Of a stretch of 64,000 nt of DNA, positions 1-10,758 are shown one piece after another (position 1 is the stretch's first letter; each line of letters opens with the position of its first letter). The notes beneath the pieces were generated by a model that had not been told where the DNA came from, ran no database searches, and saw only the letters and a list, made by a program, of their open reading frames with translations. The stretch lies in NCBI RefSeq assembly GCF_001639065.2, contig NZ_LQXO02000009.1, positions 310,001 through 374,000 of the forward strand. The letters run 5' to 3'. The position numbers and the translations under genes are program-made. Source of the stretch: Vibrio barjaei (GTDB lineage: Bacteria > Pseudomonadota > Gammaproteobacteria > Enterobacterales > Vibrionaceae).

Positions 1-39
1 TTGATGAAAGTAACCGAATCCGGTTTTGGCCTTGTTCAA
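1..39 (-). CDS. cysZ: CysZ N-terminus (partial): sulfate permease/transport protein
   Basis: Only the first 13 codons lie in the window; the gene continues beyond base 1. Read on the minus strand from a TTG at 39-37 the peptide is MNKAKTGFGYFHQ. This resembles the N-terminus of CysZ proteins, where a short basic stretch precedes a GFxYF motif leading into the first membrane segment. An AAGGA ribosome site lies about 8 bases upstream of the TTG, and no in-frame ATG is near. CysZ is an inner-membrane sulfate uptake protein for cysteine synthesis. cysZ divergent from zipA is a known gammaproteobacterial arrangement, which supports the call, but the fragment is very short. Confidence 0.62.
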   Translation of the reverse strand, partial: MNKAKTGFGYFHQ

Positions 40-170
40 AATATGCTTCCTTTTACCTTTTACTACAGTTGTTTCTTAGCGACTATATCAAAAAAGACTT
101 AAGGAAATCACAAACTTCTTATACTAAGGTGTTCTAATAGTCTATAGAGTTTTGGTAAAGTAGAGTGAGC

Positions 171-188
171 TGAGGTGTATTCACCTCA
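171..188 (+). other. Hairpin in zipA leader
   Basis: TGAGGTG and CACCTCA form a perfect 7-bp stem with a 4-base loop, about 33 bases before the zipA start in the cysZ/zipA divergent spacer (40-221). A short T-run follows some 10 bases later, so it is not a clear terminator. I see no other convincing element in this spacer. Confidence 0.4.
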
Positions 189-221
189 TTAAGGACTATT
201 TTTTAACGTTGAGAGCAAACA

Positions 222-3291
<3,070 letters not shown>

Positions 3292-3307
3292 TATAAAAGA
3301 TAGATTT

Positions 3308-3339
3308 AAAGAGCTCCTATATATGGGGCTCTTTTTTTT
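3308..3339 (+). terminator. Intrinsic terminator after ligA
   Basis: An 8-bp stem (AGAGCTCC with GGGGCTCT, one G-U pair) followed by eight T residues. Confidence 0.85.
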
Positions 3340-3403
3340 GCGAGCGAGTTCAAATAAAGATTCTAGTACTATCCCTGTCATAAAAAACAATCGTATAAAT
3401 AGC

Positions 3404-3436
3404 GTTTTTTTATTTAATTAAATTAAATAAAAAAAC
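3404..3436. repeat. 33-bp perfect AT palindrome upstream of the porin gene
   Basis: Two 16-base arms, each a G/C cap plus 15 A/T bases, flank a single central A at 3420. The arms are exactly complementary: G plus seven T, then ATTTAATT, mirrored on the other side. It sits in the 483-bp gap 3292-3774 before the porin gene. As RNA it could act as a terminator in either direction; as DNA it could be an extruding or bent operator. Nothing else in the gap is recognisable except general AT-richness. Confidence 0.8.
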
Positions 3437-3774
3437 CATGCGAGTCACATCACGAAGGTTAAGGTTGTATTGTTTTTAAGTTGTTGAAAATAAAGGGTGT
3501 AAAGCATTTCATTGTATGAAGATTTGAAAAGTAAGATCTTCATCAATAACTAAGGTAAAAGTTTGTAGTGCGTCCTATTTTTTTTAGTTTAATTGATTTT
3601 GAAATTGATAATTTTCTCTGCGAAGTTAGTCTTGTGAATATGGATACACAAGGTGTAGACAGGAAAATTAACCAGTCTATTTGGTTAAATAAATAAGGAA
3701 ATATTTCACACTTCGGCGGCCAACTTAAGAGTGAAATATAAAAAACAGCTATATCCATTTTTAGGAGTTATTCC

Positions 3775-4899
3775 ATGGAAAAAATGTTTAAACGCACTCT
3801 TATCGGTGCAGCAGTGGCGTCTTTAACAATGGCGGGTGCAGTACAAGCAAAACCAGCGACAGATACAGTCGATCTTTATGGTCAAGTTGCATTGTCTGTA
3901 TGGCAATACGGTGAAGATAAAATTGGTGGCGGCGATGCTCCACTGAAACTAGAAAATGAATCTCGCTTTGGTTTACGCGGTTCACATGAACTGGCACGTG
4001 GTCCTAAGTTTATTTGGCAATTGGAAGGTGGTAACGTTGGTGATGACGGTGCTGGTAGTGGTCTAGGTGTTCGTGATACCTACGGTGGTTTTGAGTTCGA
4101 AGATGCTGGTCGCGTACGTATTGGTCGTATGTTGACACCACTTTATGAAATCATTGACTGGCCATATTCAGGCCAACGTGCTGGTGCTATTTTTGACTGG
4201 GGTGGTGATGTACTAGGTGGCGCACGTTATGACCGTCAATCGAATATGGTTCGTTATGACTCCGCTAATTTAGGCGGCTTTACATTCAACTTAGCGGCTG
4301 GTCGTGGCGACGAAGCAAGTGCTGACTCAAACTTCTATGGCTTAGGCGCGCACTATACTGTTGGTATGCTAACTCTACACGGTGGCTATGAGTATGGTAA
4401 GGATCGTAAGTTTGATACTCTCAATTCAGCTTACCAGAACTTCTTGAAGCAAAACCCAGGTGCACCAATTATTGGTGATAAAGATACAGTTAATGGTCGC
4501 TCAGATACACAAGCTGGATTGTTAGGCTTTGAACTGAACTTTGACACATTTGCCTTTAATGGTGCATGGAAATACGAAGAAGCAGACTATAAAGAGTTGA
4601 AAGACAAAGACGATAATGATCTTCTACAGTATGGTTCGAAAATTTCTCAGAATAGCTACTCGTTAGGTGCTGTATTCAGTGGTGTTGAGAATTGGCAGTT
4701 CAAGCTTAATTATGCGGCGAATCTAGATCCTAAAATTGATAGTACCGATGCCGATGGCTATGCAGATTACATCGTTTCAGCACAGGCACTGTATTTCTTG
4801 GATGACTCAGCGATTACCTATGTACGCCCTTACATGATTTCTAAAGATGAATCTTCGGCAGAGTTCGGCTGGGGTCTAGGCGTAGAATACTACTTCTAA
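3775..4899 (+). CDS. Gram-negative general porin (OmpU/OmpC-like family)
   Basis: A 374-residue outer-membrane beta-barrel. The N-terminus has a signal peptide ending near VQA (residues 1-25). The mature part opens with a typical porin first strand (VDLYGQVALSVW), then FGLRGSHELARG and the constriction-loop region after RIGRMLTPLYEI. The last residues GVEYYF carry the terminal aromatic recognised by the BAM machinery. An AGGAG site 8 bases upstream supports the ATG at 3775 rather than the Met three codons later. It belongs to the 16-strand trimeric porin superfamily; I cannot say which named Vibrio porin it is orthologous to. It has its own terminator and is monocistronic. Confidence 0.88.
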   Translation: MEKMFKRTLIGAAVASLTMAGAVQAKPATDTVDLYGQVALSVWQYGEDKIGGGDAPLKLENESRFGLRGSHELARGPKFIWQLEGGNVGDDGAGSGLGVRDTYGGFEFEDAGRVRIGRMLTPLYEIIDWPYSGQRAGAIFDWGGDVLGGARYDRQSNMVRYDSANLGGFTFNLAAGRGDEASADSNFYGLGAHYTVGMLTLHGGYEYGKDRKFDTLNSAYQNFLKQNPGAPIIGDKDTVNGRSDTQAGLLGFELNFDTFAFNGAWKYEEADYKELKDKDDNDLLQYGSKISQNSYSLGAVFSGVENWQFKLNYAANLDPKIDSTDADGYADYIVSAQALYFLDDSAITYVRPYMISKDESSAEFGWGLGVEYYF

Positions 4900-4927
4900 A
4901 ATACAATCTAATACTGCCTTATACTTT

Positions 4928-4956
4928 CGGCTCCTAGTAATAGGGGCCGTTTTTTA
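4928..4956 (+). terminator. Intrinsic terminator after porin
   Basis: A 9-bp stem CGGCTCCTA/TAGGGGCCG with a GTAA loop and six T residues. Confidence 0.88.
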
Positions 4957-5112
4957 TTGTTGATATTTATCTAGTTATAGCAAAGCAGAAGAGCTGTTGG
5001 ATAGTACACATAGGAGATAAAGAAAAACAAAGCTAAATTGGAACGAGGTAAGACAAGGGGCTTTAGTTACAAGGGAAAAATGTGCCCGCGAGTGCGAGCA
5101 CAGTAGGTTGAA

Positions 5113-5742
5113 TTATTCTTCGAGGTTGCTGATTGCCCAAGTAAGAAACTTCTTTCTTTCTTCGTATGATGCACTTTTGAAAGAGTGCTTTAAAGATTGG
5201 TACACATCATCATCAAGTTGGGTGTCTACTGCTTCTGTGTTGGATTGTGAGTAGTGCGACAAGCTAGCGACGGCATTGGTTTGGTTGTAGTCTTTTACTT
5301 CTTGCGCCATATCCGCAGTTAGACTGAACGTTAAACCTAACTGATCTTTCTTCACGTCGACGAGGGCCTTTGAGTCGCTAACAAGTTCAAACGTTGGTTT
5401 ACTATTGAACTCCATACCTTGTTGCAGTGTCTTAATGTTAGGCACGGATATAGAGATATCCTTGTCCTTTGCATCAAACGTTGCAACTAAAGGTTGAGAT
5501 TTAAATTTGGTTTTGTCCGAGCCCGTTTCCATAACTATTTTAGAAATTCTGAAAACCAGTTGGTTTACACCGTTATCGAGAACGATGTTGTCTTTACTAT
5601 CAAAACCAAAGTTTGAGTAGCCAGCGTCTTTACCATTAACGGTGAGCAGCTGGACGCCAGACGGTACGTCAATGGTCACTGACGAGCAGGCTAGTGACGG
5701 TGCCAAAATTAGACTCGCAAGTAGTGTTTTTGTTAATCTCAT
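5113..5742 (-). CDS. DUF2057 (UPF0319/YccT-like) exported protein
   Basis: A 209-residue exported protein of the DUF2057/UPF0319 family. It has an N-terminal signal segment (MRLTKTLLASLILAPSLA), followed by the family-typical start SSVTIDVPSGVQLLTVNGKD and a beta-rich body. The E. coli relative YccT (CsgI) is reported to affect curli assembly; whether that role holds here is unknown. The ATG at 5742 is preferred over the GTG two codons upstream because AAGGAG lies 5 bases before it. A cysteine follows the hydrophobic segment (SLAC), but this is a poor lipobox. It is divergent from cueR. Confidence 0.8.
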   Translation of the reverse strand: MRLTKTLLASLILAPSLACSSVTIDVPSGVQLLTVNGKDAGYSNFGFDSKDNIVLDNGVNQLVFRISKIVMETGSDKTKFKSQPLVATFDAKDKDISISVPNIKTLQQGMEFNSKPTFELVSDSKALVDVKKDQLGLTFSLTADMAQEVKDYNQTNAVASLSHYSQSNTEAVDTQLDDDVYQSLKHSFKSASYEERKKFLTWAISNLEE

Positions 5743-5917
5743 TACCACTCCTTAGTACTTTGCCAATATGGCAATTCTCTTGTAGGGTCTAGTTCATCTT
5801 AGTTTTTTTACATCGCGAATAATAGCGTTGTCATGAAAGCAGAAAGCGTCTGTACAGAAAATTGCGAGTCACTTATCATTTGAATAATTGTGTAGGATTG
5901 CCTGAGTGGAGTTCGAT

Positions 5918-6328
5918 ATGAACATCAGTGAAGTTGCTAAAAAGACCGGTCTAACAACGAAATCAATTCGACTGTATGAAGAAAAGAAAATCATCTCGTC
6001 ACCGTTGAGAAGCGATAATGGCTATCGTATCTATTCTGCCAAGCACGTTGATGAATTAAGTGTTGTTGCTAAGGCCAAACGCGTCGGTTTTACGCTCGAT
6101 GAGTGTCGGGATATGGTGTCGTTAGCCTTCAAAACGGACAGGACGAGTGCCGAAGTTAAACATCGAACCAGCGAAAAACTTGCGGAAGTTAAACGTAAAA
6201 TCTCAGAGTTGCAAGCTATCGAACAGCAACTGGAAGTCTGGCTCTCTCAGTGTCCGGGAGACACTAATTCGGCGTGTCCAATCGTTGATGATTTGATGCA
6301 AGGCTGCAATACAAAAGTCCAAAACTAG
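5918..6328 (+). CDS. cueR: CueR: MerR-family Cu(I)-responsive transcriptional activator
   Basis: A 136-residue MerR-type regulator: winged HTH at residues 1-70 (MNISEVAKKTGLTTKSIRLY, then NGYRIYSAKHVDELSVV), a dimerisation helix at about 75-110, and a metal loop C-PGDTNSA-C whose cysteine spacing matches C112 and C120 of E. coli CueR. It would activate copper-efflux genes by distorting promoters with 19-bp spacers, and exactly such a promoter precedes copA at 14093. The ATG at 5918 with GGAG six bases upstream is preferred over the GTG at 5906. In this window cueR is about 8 kb from its presumed target rather than next to it. Confidence 0.9.
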   Translation: MNISEVAKKTGLTTKSIRLYEEKKIISSPLRSDNGYRIYSAKHVDELSVVAKAKRVGFTLDECRDMVSLAFKTDRTSAEVKHRTSEKLAEVKRKISELQAIEQQLEVWLSQCPGDTNSACPIVDDLMQGCNTKVQN

Positions 6329-6361
6329 TGTTTGTACTATGCAGCCAAGGGTGCTGCTCTA

Positions 6362-6535
6362 TCAAAAGCGTTTTTGACCACCCAAACGTTCGCAACGCTC
6401 AATAGGAGTATAGGTTTGAGAGCCATCACTTAGTTGGCAGTCGACATATGGACCTAATGCTGAACTGTTTGAGGCATGGGTGATTGGAGCAAGCGTCAGC
6501 ATGATGCCGAAGATTAGTGCTGAGAAAATTTTCAT
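6362..6535 (-). CDS. Small secreted peptide, 57 aa, unknown
   Basis: A short frame with strong coding signs. It has an AGGGA ribosome site 5 bases before the ATG and a textbook signal peptide (MKIFSALIFGIMLTLAPITHA, about 21 residues with an AxA-like end). The predicted mature part is about 36 residues: SNSSALGPYVDCQLSDGSQT followed by YTPIERCERLGGQKRF. It has two cysteines about 16 residues apart, which could form one disulfide. I do not recognise the family. It converges on cueR, with 33 bases between the stops. It could be a periplasmic or secreted peptide. An artefact is unlikely given the signal peptide plus ribosome site, but homologues are needed to be sure. Confidence 0.72.
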   Translation of the reverse strand: MKIFSALIFGIMLTLAPITHASNSSALGPYVDCQLSDGSQTYTPIERCERLGGQKRF

Positions 6536-6633
6536 AACGATCCCTTTCGATTATTCAAAATTTGGAAGCATCTCACACTTCGAGATAATCCTAAGTATGA
6601 ACAAGAGAGAATAAAGATCAAAAAAAAGAGTAA

Positions 6634-6654
6634 GAATTAAAAAATTTTTAATTC
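6634..6654. repeat. 21-bp AT palindrome in a 409-bp non-coding gap
   Basis: GAATTAAAAA and TTTTTAATTC flank one central A. It lies in the gap 6536-6944 between the small peptide gene's promoter side and the 3' end of the TraB-like gene. Apart from this palindrome and a short GCTC-AAAAA-GAGC hairpin near 6870 I see nothing in the gap. Confidence 0.6.
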
Positions 6655-6944
6655 CAAAAAAGTAGAACTTATTAATCGTGTTAAATTAATAACCAATTGA
6701 TTTAATAGATAAAAATAACACGTGGTTTTGTCGCGTAATATGAGGAAATACCGTTCAACTACTTAAAATAACTTACTTAGTTTCTAGAATAATCTATGAG
6801 GATGACTGTTAACTAGTTGGTAATTAAGGAATCTTAGGGAGCCTCGATTGCGGTAACATGCTATCAGCTCAAAAAGAGCCCGTTTTCTATACTTTGTTCC
6901 AATTAGTCTGTGAAATGAACGAATTTCCACAGCAGCTAGTTATT

Positions 6945-7859
6945 CTAACTCGTACTAGATATCGAACAATTTGCCTTGTTTGGTGTGGAAAGTAGGGTAA
7001 TGGCATAACCTTGTTCTCCTAGCAATTCAACAACACTGTGTTTTCCAACAAGGTGCAGAGCGCCCACTGCCACAAAATAGGTTCCTGTTTTGTATTCTTG
7101 TGATTGGCTTAATATCTCGACCCAATTTTCGTTTCGCTCGTAAATAAATGAGTGATAAAAGTCATCGTTATAGGCCTCTGCTTGTAACACTTCTTCAAGG
7201 TTATCCATATCTCCCATACGCCAAGACTCGACTAAGCATTGGATACTTGCTGCACTATTTGGCCACTCTTGGATTGTTTGTTTCAACATATCTAATCCGT
7301 CATCAGGCTGATTTGCGAGTAAATCGATTTGAAATTGTAAACTCTCTAATCCCTTTATTGGCAATTGATGAGTGTTTGCCCACTGAACAAACTGCATATC
7401 AACACCGAACTGAGGCTGGTAGTTAAGAGATTGGAATTGTAATTGCTGTAAGGTTAGGGCTGCTTGCCAAGGTGGTAAATTCAATATTGTGGCTGGAGCT
7501 AGGGAGGTCTGTTTTAAGATTGTAACCAATGTTGCTACGTGCTCTTCGTCTAATATTTGCTTAGCGCTTGGTTGTGGTTCTTGCGGGAAACGAACTTTTT
7601 CATTTAAGCGTGTTTCGACAATCAAGCTATCAGAGCTATCTAAAGCTTCTGTCACTTTTCTAGAAAATGGATCGAGCTCGGTATCCCCAACGTGAATTGT
7701 CCCCATGAGATAGAGGCGCTGTTCACCTTTGTCTGCTTGCCATAGCAATGGCTCTGCATGAGAAAAAAGCGAAATCAATAACAGAAGGCTCATGAATAAA
7801 GGCTTCAAGTGAGCTCTCTTTATATGACTCGGAACATCTCTAAGCAATTTTTCCACCAC
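6945..7859 (-). CDS. TraB/GumN family protein
   Basis: A 304-residue member of the TraB/PrgY/GumN family. The diagnostic GTIHVGD motif is at about residues 53-59, a YFVAVGALHLVG motif lies near 260-271, and a conserved glutamate-bearing segment (IVETRLN) lies at about 79-85. The family resembles Tiki-type metalloproteases, with GxxH motifs as candidate metal ligands, but bacterial functions are largely untested. A hydrophobic segment at about 19-35 (LKPLFMSLLLLISLFSHA) is likely a signal peptide. A start at Met23 would leave too short a signal, so the long form is kept. The GTG start is only weakly supported. Confidence 0.8.
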   Translation of the reverse strand: MVEKLLRDVPSHIKRAHLKPLFMSLLLLISLFSHAEPLLWQADKGEQRLYLMGTIHVGDTELDPFSRKVTEALDSSDSLIVETRLNEKVRFPQEPQPSAKQILDEEHVATLVTILKQTSLAPATILNLPPWQAALTLQQLQFQSLNYQPQFGVDMQFVQWANTHQLPIKGLESLQFQIDLLANQPDDGLDMLKQTIQEWPNSAASIQCLVESWRMGDMDNLEEVLQAEAYNDDFYHSFIYERNENWVEILSQSQEYKTGTYFVAVGALHLVGKHSVVELLGEQGYAITLLSTPNKANCSISSTS

Positions 7860-8096
7860 TTCTAAACTACGGTTGAGTGTTCAGACTAACACAAGTTCGT
7901 TATTCAAATGAGATGATTGAAGTAGAGAGTTACTGCTCTAGGTTATTTTTCATCAATAAAACTACTTTTTCAATGCGAATTAAACACTGTTTTAAATCTA
8001 AAAGTACGTTTGATGTCACGATTTTATAAGAGTGATTTTAGCCTTGTTGTGGTTTTTACGACATTTTTGTCATCATTTTGACGATGTGAATATGAT

Positions 8097-8118
8097 TTTT
8101 GTGACTCTTATCATGAAT
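8097..8118 (+). promoter_or_regulatory. Weaker CRP-like site upstream of KdgM-like porin
   Basis: TGTGA, six bases, then TCATG: five of five in the left half and four of five in the right half of the CRP consensus. It lies about 107 bp upstream of the stronger site. Speculative. Confidence 0.35.
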
Positions 8119-8203
8119 AATTTTAACCTGTAAATTTATAGTATTTTATTTTATTTGTATAAGCACTTGTTTTTTTAAGTATTTATATTTTTTCTCTTTT
8201 TGT

Positions 8204-8225
8204 TATTGTGATTTTGATCACTTCG
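8204..8225 (+). promoter_or_regulatory. Strong CRP-binding site candidate upstream of KdgM-like porin
   Basis: TGTGA-TTTTGA-TCACT matches the cAMP-CRP consensus TGTGA-N6-TCACA at 9 of 10 conserved positions. It lies about 120 bp upstream of the start in the 485-bp AT-rich gap 7860-8344. Catabolite control suits a sugar-acid-type outer-membrane channel. Confidence 0.65.
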
Positions 8226-8344
8226 GTGAGTTAATTATTTGTTGGCGCGAATTAAATCTAGTTATAGTGTGCTCAAGCCAAACGGCAGCATATCAAGGCA
8301 GCAACATAAGCTGCTCAAAAACTAAAGCATATATAGGTGTTATA

Positions 8345-9055
8345 ATGAAAAAAGTTCTCGCTCTAACCGCTCTTGCAGTTGCATCAACTAGCGCTTTCGC
8401 AGGCTCTTCTTACGTAACTGGTAACGTTCAGTTTCACGATACATACCTTCAAGGTTCTAAAGCAACGTCTACGCTAGAAGCTGGTCACACATTTGACTCT
8501 AACACTACGCTTTTAGTTGAGTTTGATGCTATTCCACTGGGTAAAGTACAAGATGGTGCTAGTCCACTACCAGCGACTACTTTGGGCGTGGAACAGGTCT
8601 TCAACGCAACTGACCACCTTTGGTTTGCGGCAGGTTACCATCACTTGATTCAAGGCGGTGAAACAATTCAATACCGCCCACTCATCAAGATCGGTTATAA
8701 CTTCGATAATGGTCTTTCATTGAGCAACCGTACTCGTATGCACATTAACAACCAGCTAGATGGCCAAGCACGTAAATCAGATACTGATGTTCGTTTGGAC
8801 AACAAAATTGCTTATCAATTCGCTGATCAGCCGGTAGCTCTTTCTTATAACAACGTTTACGTAGTAGCTGGCGACAAAGATGCGAACGGCAATGATAAAG
8901 TTAATACGATGGACCACGAGCTTCGTGCAACTTGGACTCGTGATGGCGTACAACCATACTTCGAGTTCCGTAGCCAAGCTCACGGCCTGAAGAATGCTGA
9001 CGGCAGCAGCGCAGTAAACAATGCTGTTGTGTTCGGTGCTTCATACGGTTTCTAA
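8345..9055 (+). CDS. KdgM-like small outer-membrane channel (paralogue 1)
   Basis: A 236-residue predicted outer-membrane beta-barrel. The signal peptide MKKVLALTALAVASTSAFA is followed by alternating strands and a terminal aromatic (GASYGF). Its size and the pattern NTMDHELRATW then VQPYFEFRS resemble the KdgM/NanC family of monomeric oligosaccharide channels, so an acidic-oligosaccharide permeability role is plausible. The ATG at 8345 is chosen because it begins the signal peptide; the longer in-frame extension to 8267 has no such feature. A CRP site lies upstream and a strong terminator follows. A paralogue lies at 9955-10701 after one intervening lipoprotein gene. The family assignment is by pattern only; the substrate is unknown. 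Confidence 0.68.
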   Translation: MKKVLALTALAVASTSAFAGSSYVTGNVQFHDTYLQGSKATSTLEAGHTFDSNTTLLVEFDAIPLGKVQDGASPLPATTLGVEQVFNATDHLWFAAGYHHLIQGGETIQYRPLIKIGYNFDNGLSLSNRTRMHINNQLDGQARKSDTDVRLDNKIAYQFADQPVALSYNNVYVVAGDKDANGNDKVNTMDHELRATWTRDGVQPYFEFRSQAHGLKNADGSSAVNNAVVFGASYGF

Positions 9056-9090
9056 TCTATCCCCCAAGATTGTTCATATTTCCATATTTA

Positions 9091-9116
9091 GGGCTCCGTC
9101 AGGAGCCTTTTTTTTT
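9091..9116 (+). terminator. Intrinsic terminator after KdgM-like porin 1
   Basis: GGCTCC-GTCA-GGAGCC followed by nine T residues. Confidence 0.9.
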
Positions 9117-9278
9117 GCTCTGAGTTCGGCTTTAGAATAGAAGTGCCTCGCATTTTCTTTTTATCCATCCCTTGTCCTAAGAGAGACACGATAAAATACA
9201 TGAACGACACTGAACGAATATTCAAGTCACGGCGTACTATATTTCTTAATGTCAGTAATGGCTTAAAAGGATGATGAA

Positions 9279-9632
9279 ATGAACATTAAATTTCTTGTAT
9301 CTAGCTTAATCACAGTTGTATTTATGAGCGGTTGTACGCAGACAGCTTTTCCTACAGATGGGACGAGTGATTCATGGCAAACGTTTGGTTATGAGCAATC
9401 AAAAAAAGGCTACATGAAAAAAACACCTGAAGAACTAAGTGTCAATGACGCGGCTTTAGAGACTGCTTACTCAAAGGGGTATGAAAAAGGCCGAATTGAA
9501 TACTGCGCGCAAGATGCCTACAAGTTAGGGATTATGGGGAAAAGCTATCTGGGGATTTGTGACGACCTCGATTGGCGATTTCGAATGAAGTATAACGATG
9601 GACGTTCAAATCAAAGCCTTGGCCGCTTATAG
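9279..9632 (+). CDS. DUF2799 family lipoprotein
   Basis: A 117-residue lipoprotein with a signal peptide ending in a lipobox around FMSGC (Cys19). The mature part carries the DUF2799 pattern: a GYEKGRIEYC segment, then a G-x-x-G-x-x-Y-x-GIC segment (GIMGKSYLGIC). Its function is unknown. It stands between the two KdgM-like porins, with a 223-bp spacer before it and a 322-bp spacer after it, so it is probably transcribed alone. Confidence 0.78.
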   Translation: MNIKFLVSSLITVVFMSGCTQTAFPTDGTSDSWQTFGYEQSKKGYMKKTPEELSVNDAALETAYSKGYEKGRIEYCAQDAYKLGIMGKSYLGICDDLDWRFRMKYNDGRSNQSLGRL

Positions 9633-9875
9633 CGGAATTGAGGTGGTACGCTGATATAAATCTGAACGTTTAGGTTGTTTTAAGAAATTTGCTGTTTACT
9701 CAGCACCTTTTACCTTTCCTTTTTGAGGTCGACTATTGGTCGTCCTTTGTTGTTTTTCTGTTCAGAAAATGTGTCTTTCAGACGATTTACTTACATGATG
9801 AAGTTTAGATGAATCTAGTCGATTGAATTTTCTATATTTATCTGATTTTTGGACGATTTGTGTCTTGCAGAATCA

Positions 9876-9948
9876 TGACTTTGTTAGGATTTGCTACATG
9901 GCAAATCGAGCGCCAAGATGCGTTTTTTTTTCTGACTAAGTTAGGATT
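9876..9948 (+). repeat. Imperfect direct repeat before KdgM-like porin 2
   Basis: TGACTTTGTTAGGATT (9876-9891) and TGACTAAGTTAGGATT (9933-9948) agree at 14 of 16 bases, 57 bp apart. The second copy contains the ribosome site of the downstream porin. This is the only structure I see in the 322-bp gap 9633-9954. Confidence 0.45.
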
Positions 9949-9954
9949 AACGTC

Positions 9955-10701
9955 TTGCGTAAAGTTTCATTCTTTGCACTCGTCTTTAGCTCGAGTACCG
10001 CATTTGCTGCATCTTCATATATTGAAGGCAATATTCAGTTCAATAGCAGTTATCTCTATGATTCCAAAACCACAGCTAAGATGGCGGCAGGCCATACTTT
10101 TGATACGGATACGACGATTAAGTTCAAAATAGAAGATATCGCGATTGGCGCCACGCCACACAGTGATGGTCACCATCACCACCATAATATGTATTATGGA
10201 CACCGCGTGAGGGCTCCTTTGGTAACGCTAGGAGTCGAGCAGCGTTTTCAAATGTCGGACAACTTCTGGCTAGGGGCGGGCTATGAACACCTAATGCAAG
10301 TGGGTGAAACCATGCAGTACCGTCCACTGTTTAAAATCGGTTATGACTTTGAACAAGGTCTCTCGTTGAGTCACCGCACGCGAATCGAAGTTTATGCACA
10401 ACATGACCGTTGGGGGTATAAGCCGGATACAGATTATCGATTTGATAACAAGATTGCCTATACGTTCCAAACACACCCAGTGAAAATCCACTATAACAAT
10501 GTCTACCATGCCATAGGGGCTTACGGACCATACTACCCATACACGGACAGCACTATGGATCATGAGTTTAGGCTGACGTTAACGAAGTACGCGTTTCAGC
10601 CGTACTTTGAGTACAAGAGTCAAGGTGATTTCAAAGTATCACGCTATGGGCGTGGTGTAGCGAATAGTGCGTTTCTAATAGGTGGGGTTTATAACTTTTA
10701 A
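9955..10701 (+). CDS. KdgM-like outer-membrane channel with His-rich loop (paralogue 2)
   Basis: A 248-residue paralogue of the 8345-9055 protein. They share SSYxxGNxQF, AGHTFDxxTT, the TLGVEQ segment, YRPLxKIGY, DNKIAY, a TMDHExRxT segment and QPYFE. The start is TTG at 9955 with TTAGGA upstream; this start gives the signal peptide MRKVSFFALVFSSSTAFA. Unlike paralogue 1 it carries an insertion at about residues 68-86 (TPHSDGHHHHHNMYYGH) with seven histidines, five of them consecutive, probably in an extracellular loop. It lies convergent to the copA-DUF411 operon. A metal-related role is conceivable but unproven; His-rich loops also occur by drift. Confidence 0.68.
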   Translation: MRKVSFFALVFSSSTAFAASSYIEGNIQFNSSYLYDSKTTAKMAAGHTFDTDTTIKFKIEDIAIGATPHSDGHHHHHNMYYGHRVRAPLVTLGVEQRFQMSDNFWLGAGYEHLMQVGETMQYRPLFKIGYDFEQGLSLSHRTRIEVYAQHDRWGYKPDTDYRFDNKIAYTFQTHPVKIHYNNVYHAIGAYGPYYPYTDSTMDHEFRLTLTKYAFQPYFEYKSQGDFKVSRYGRGVANSAFLIGGVYNF

Positions 10702-10707
10702 CCCGAT

Positions 10708-10737
10708 AAACGCCAAAGCGGTTGCGATGGCGTTTTC
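10708..10737. terminator. Hairpin between convergent genes
   Basis: AAACGCCA and TGGCGTTT form an 8-bp stem with a 12-base loop between the porin and DUF411 gene ends. The T-run is short, so termination is probable but not strong. Confidence 0.55.
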
Positions 10738-10758
10738 TCTAGTATCACTGCTTGAACG

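Noticed and set aside
5845..5860. LexA box suggested by CTGTACAG near cueR
   Set aside because: Half-sites are adjacent instead of separated by the 8-base centre of a LexA box.
7148..7426. 92-codon plus-strand frame inside the TraB-like gene
   Set aside because: Antisense shadow with no independent coding signal.
9860..10132. 90-codon frame overlapping the start of KdgM-like porin 2
   Set aside because: Out of frame with a clear signal-peptide protein and no domain.
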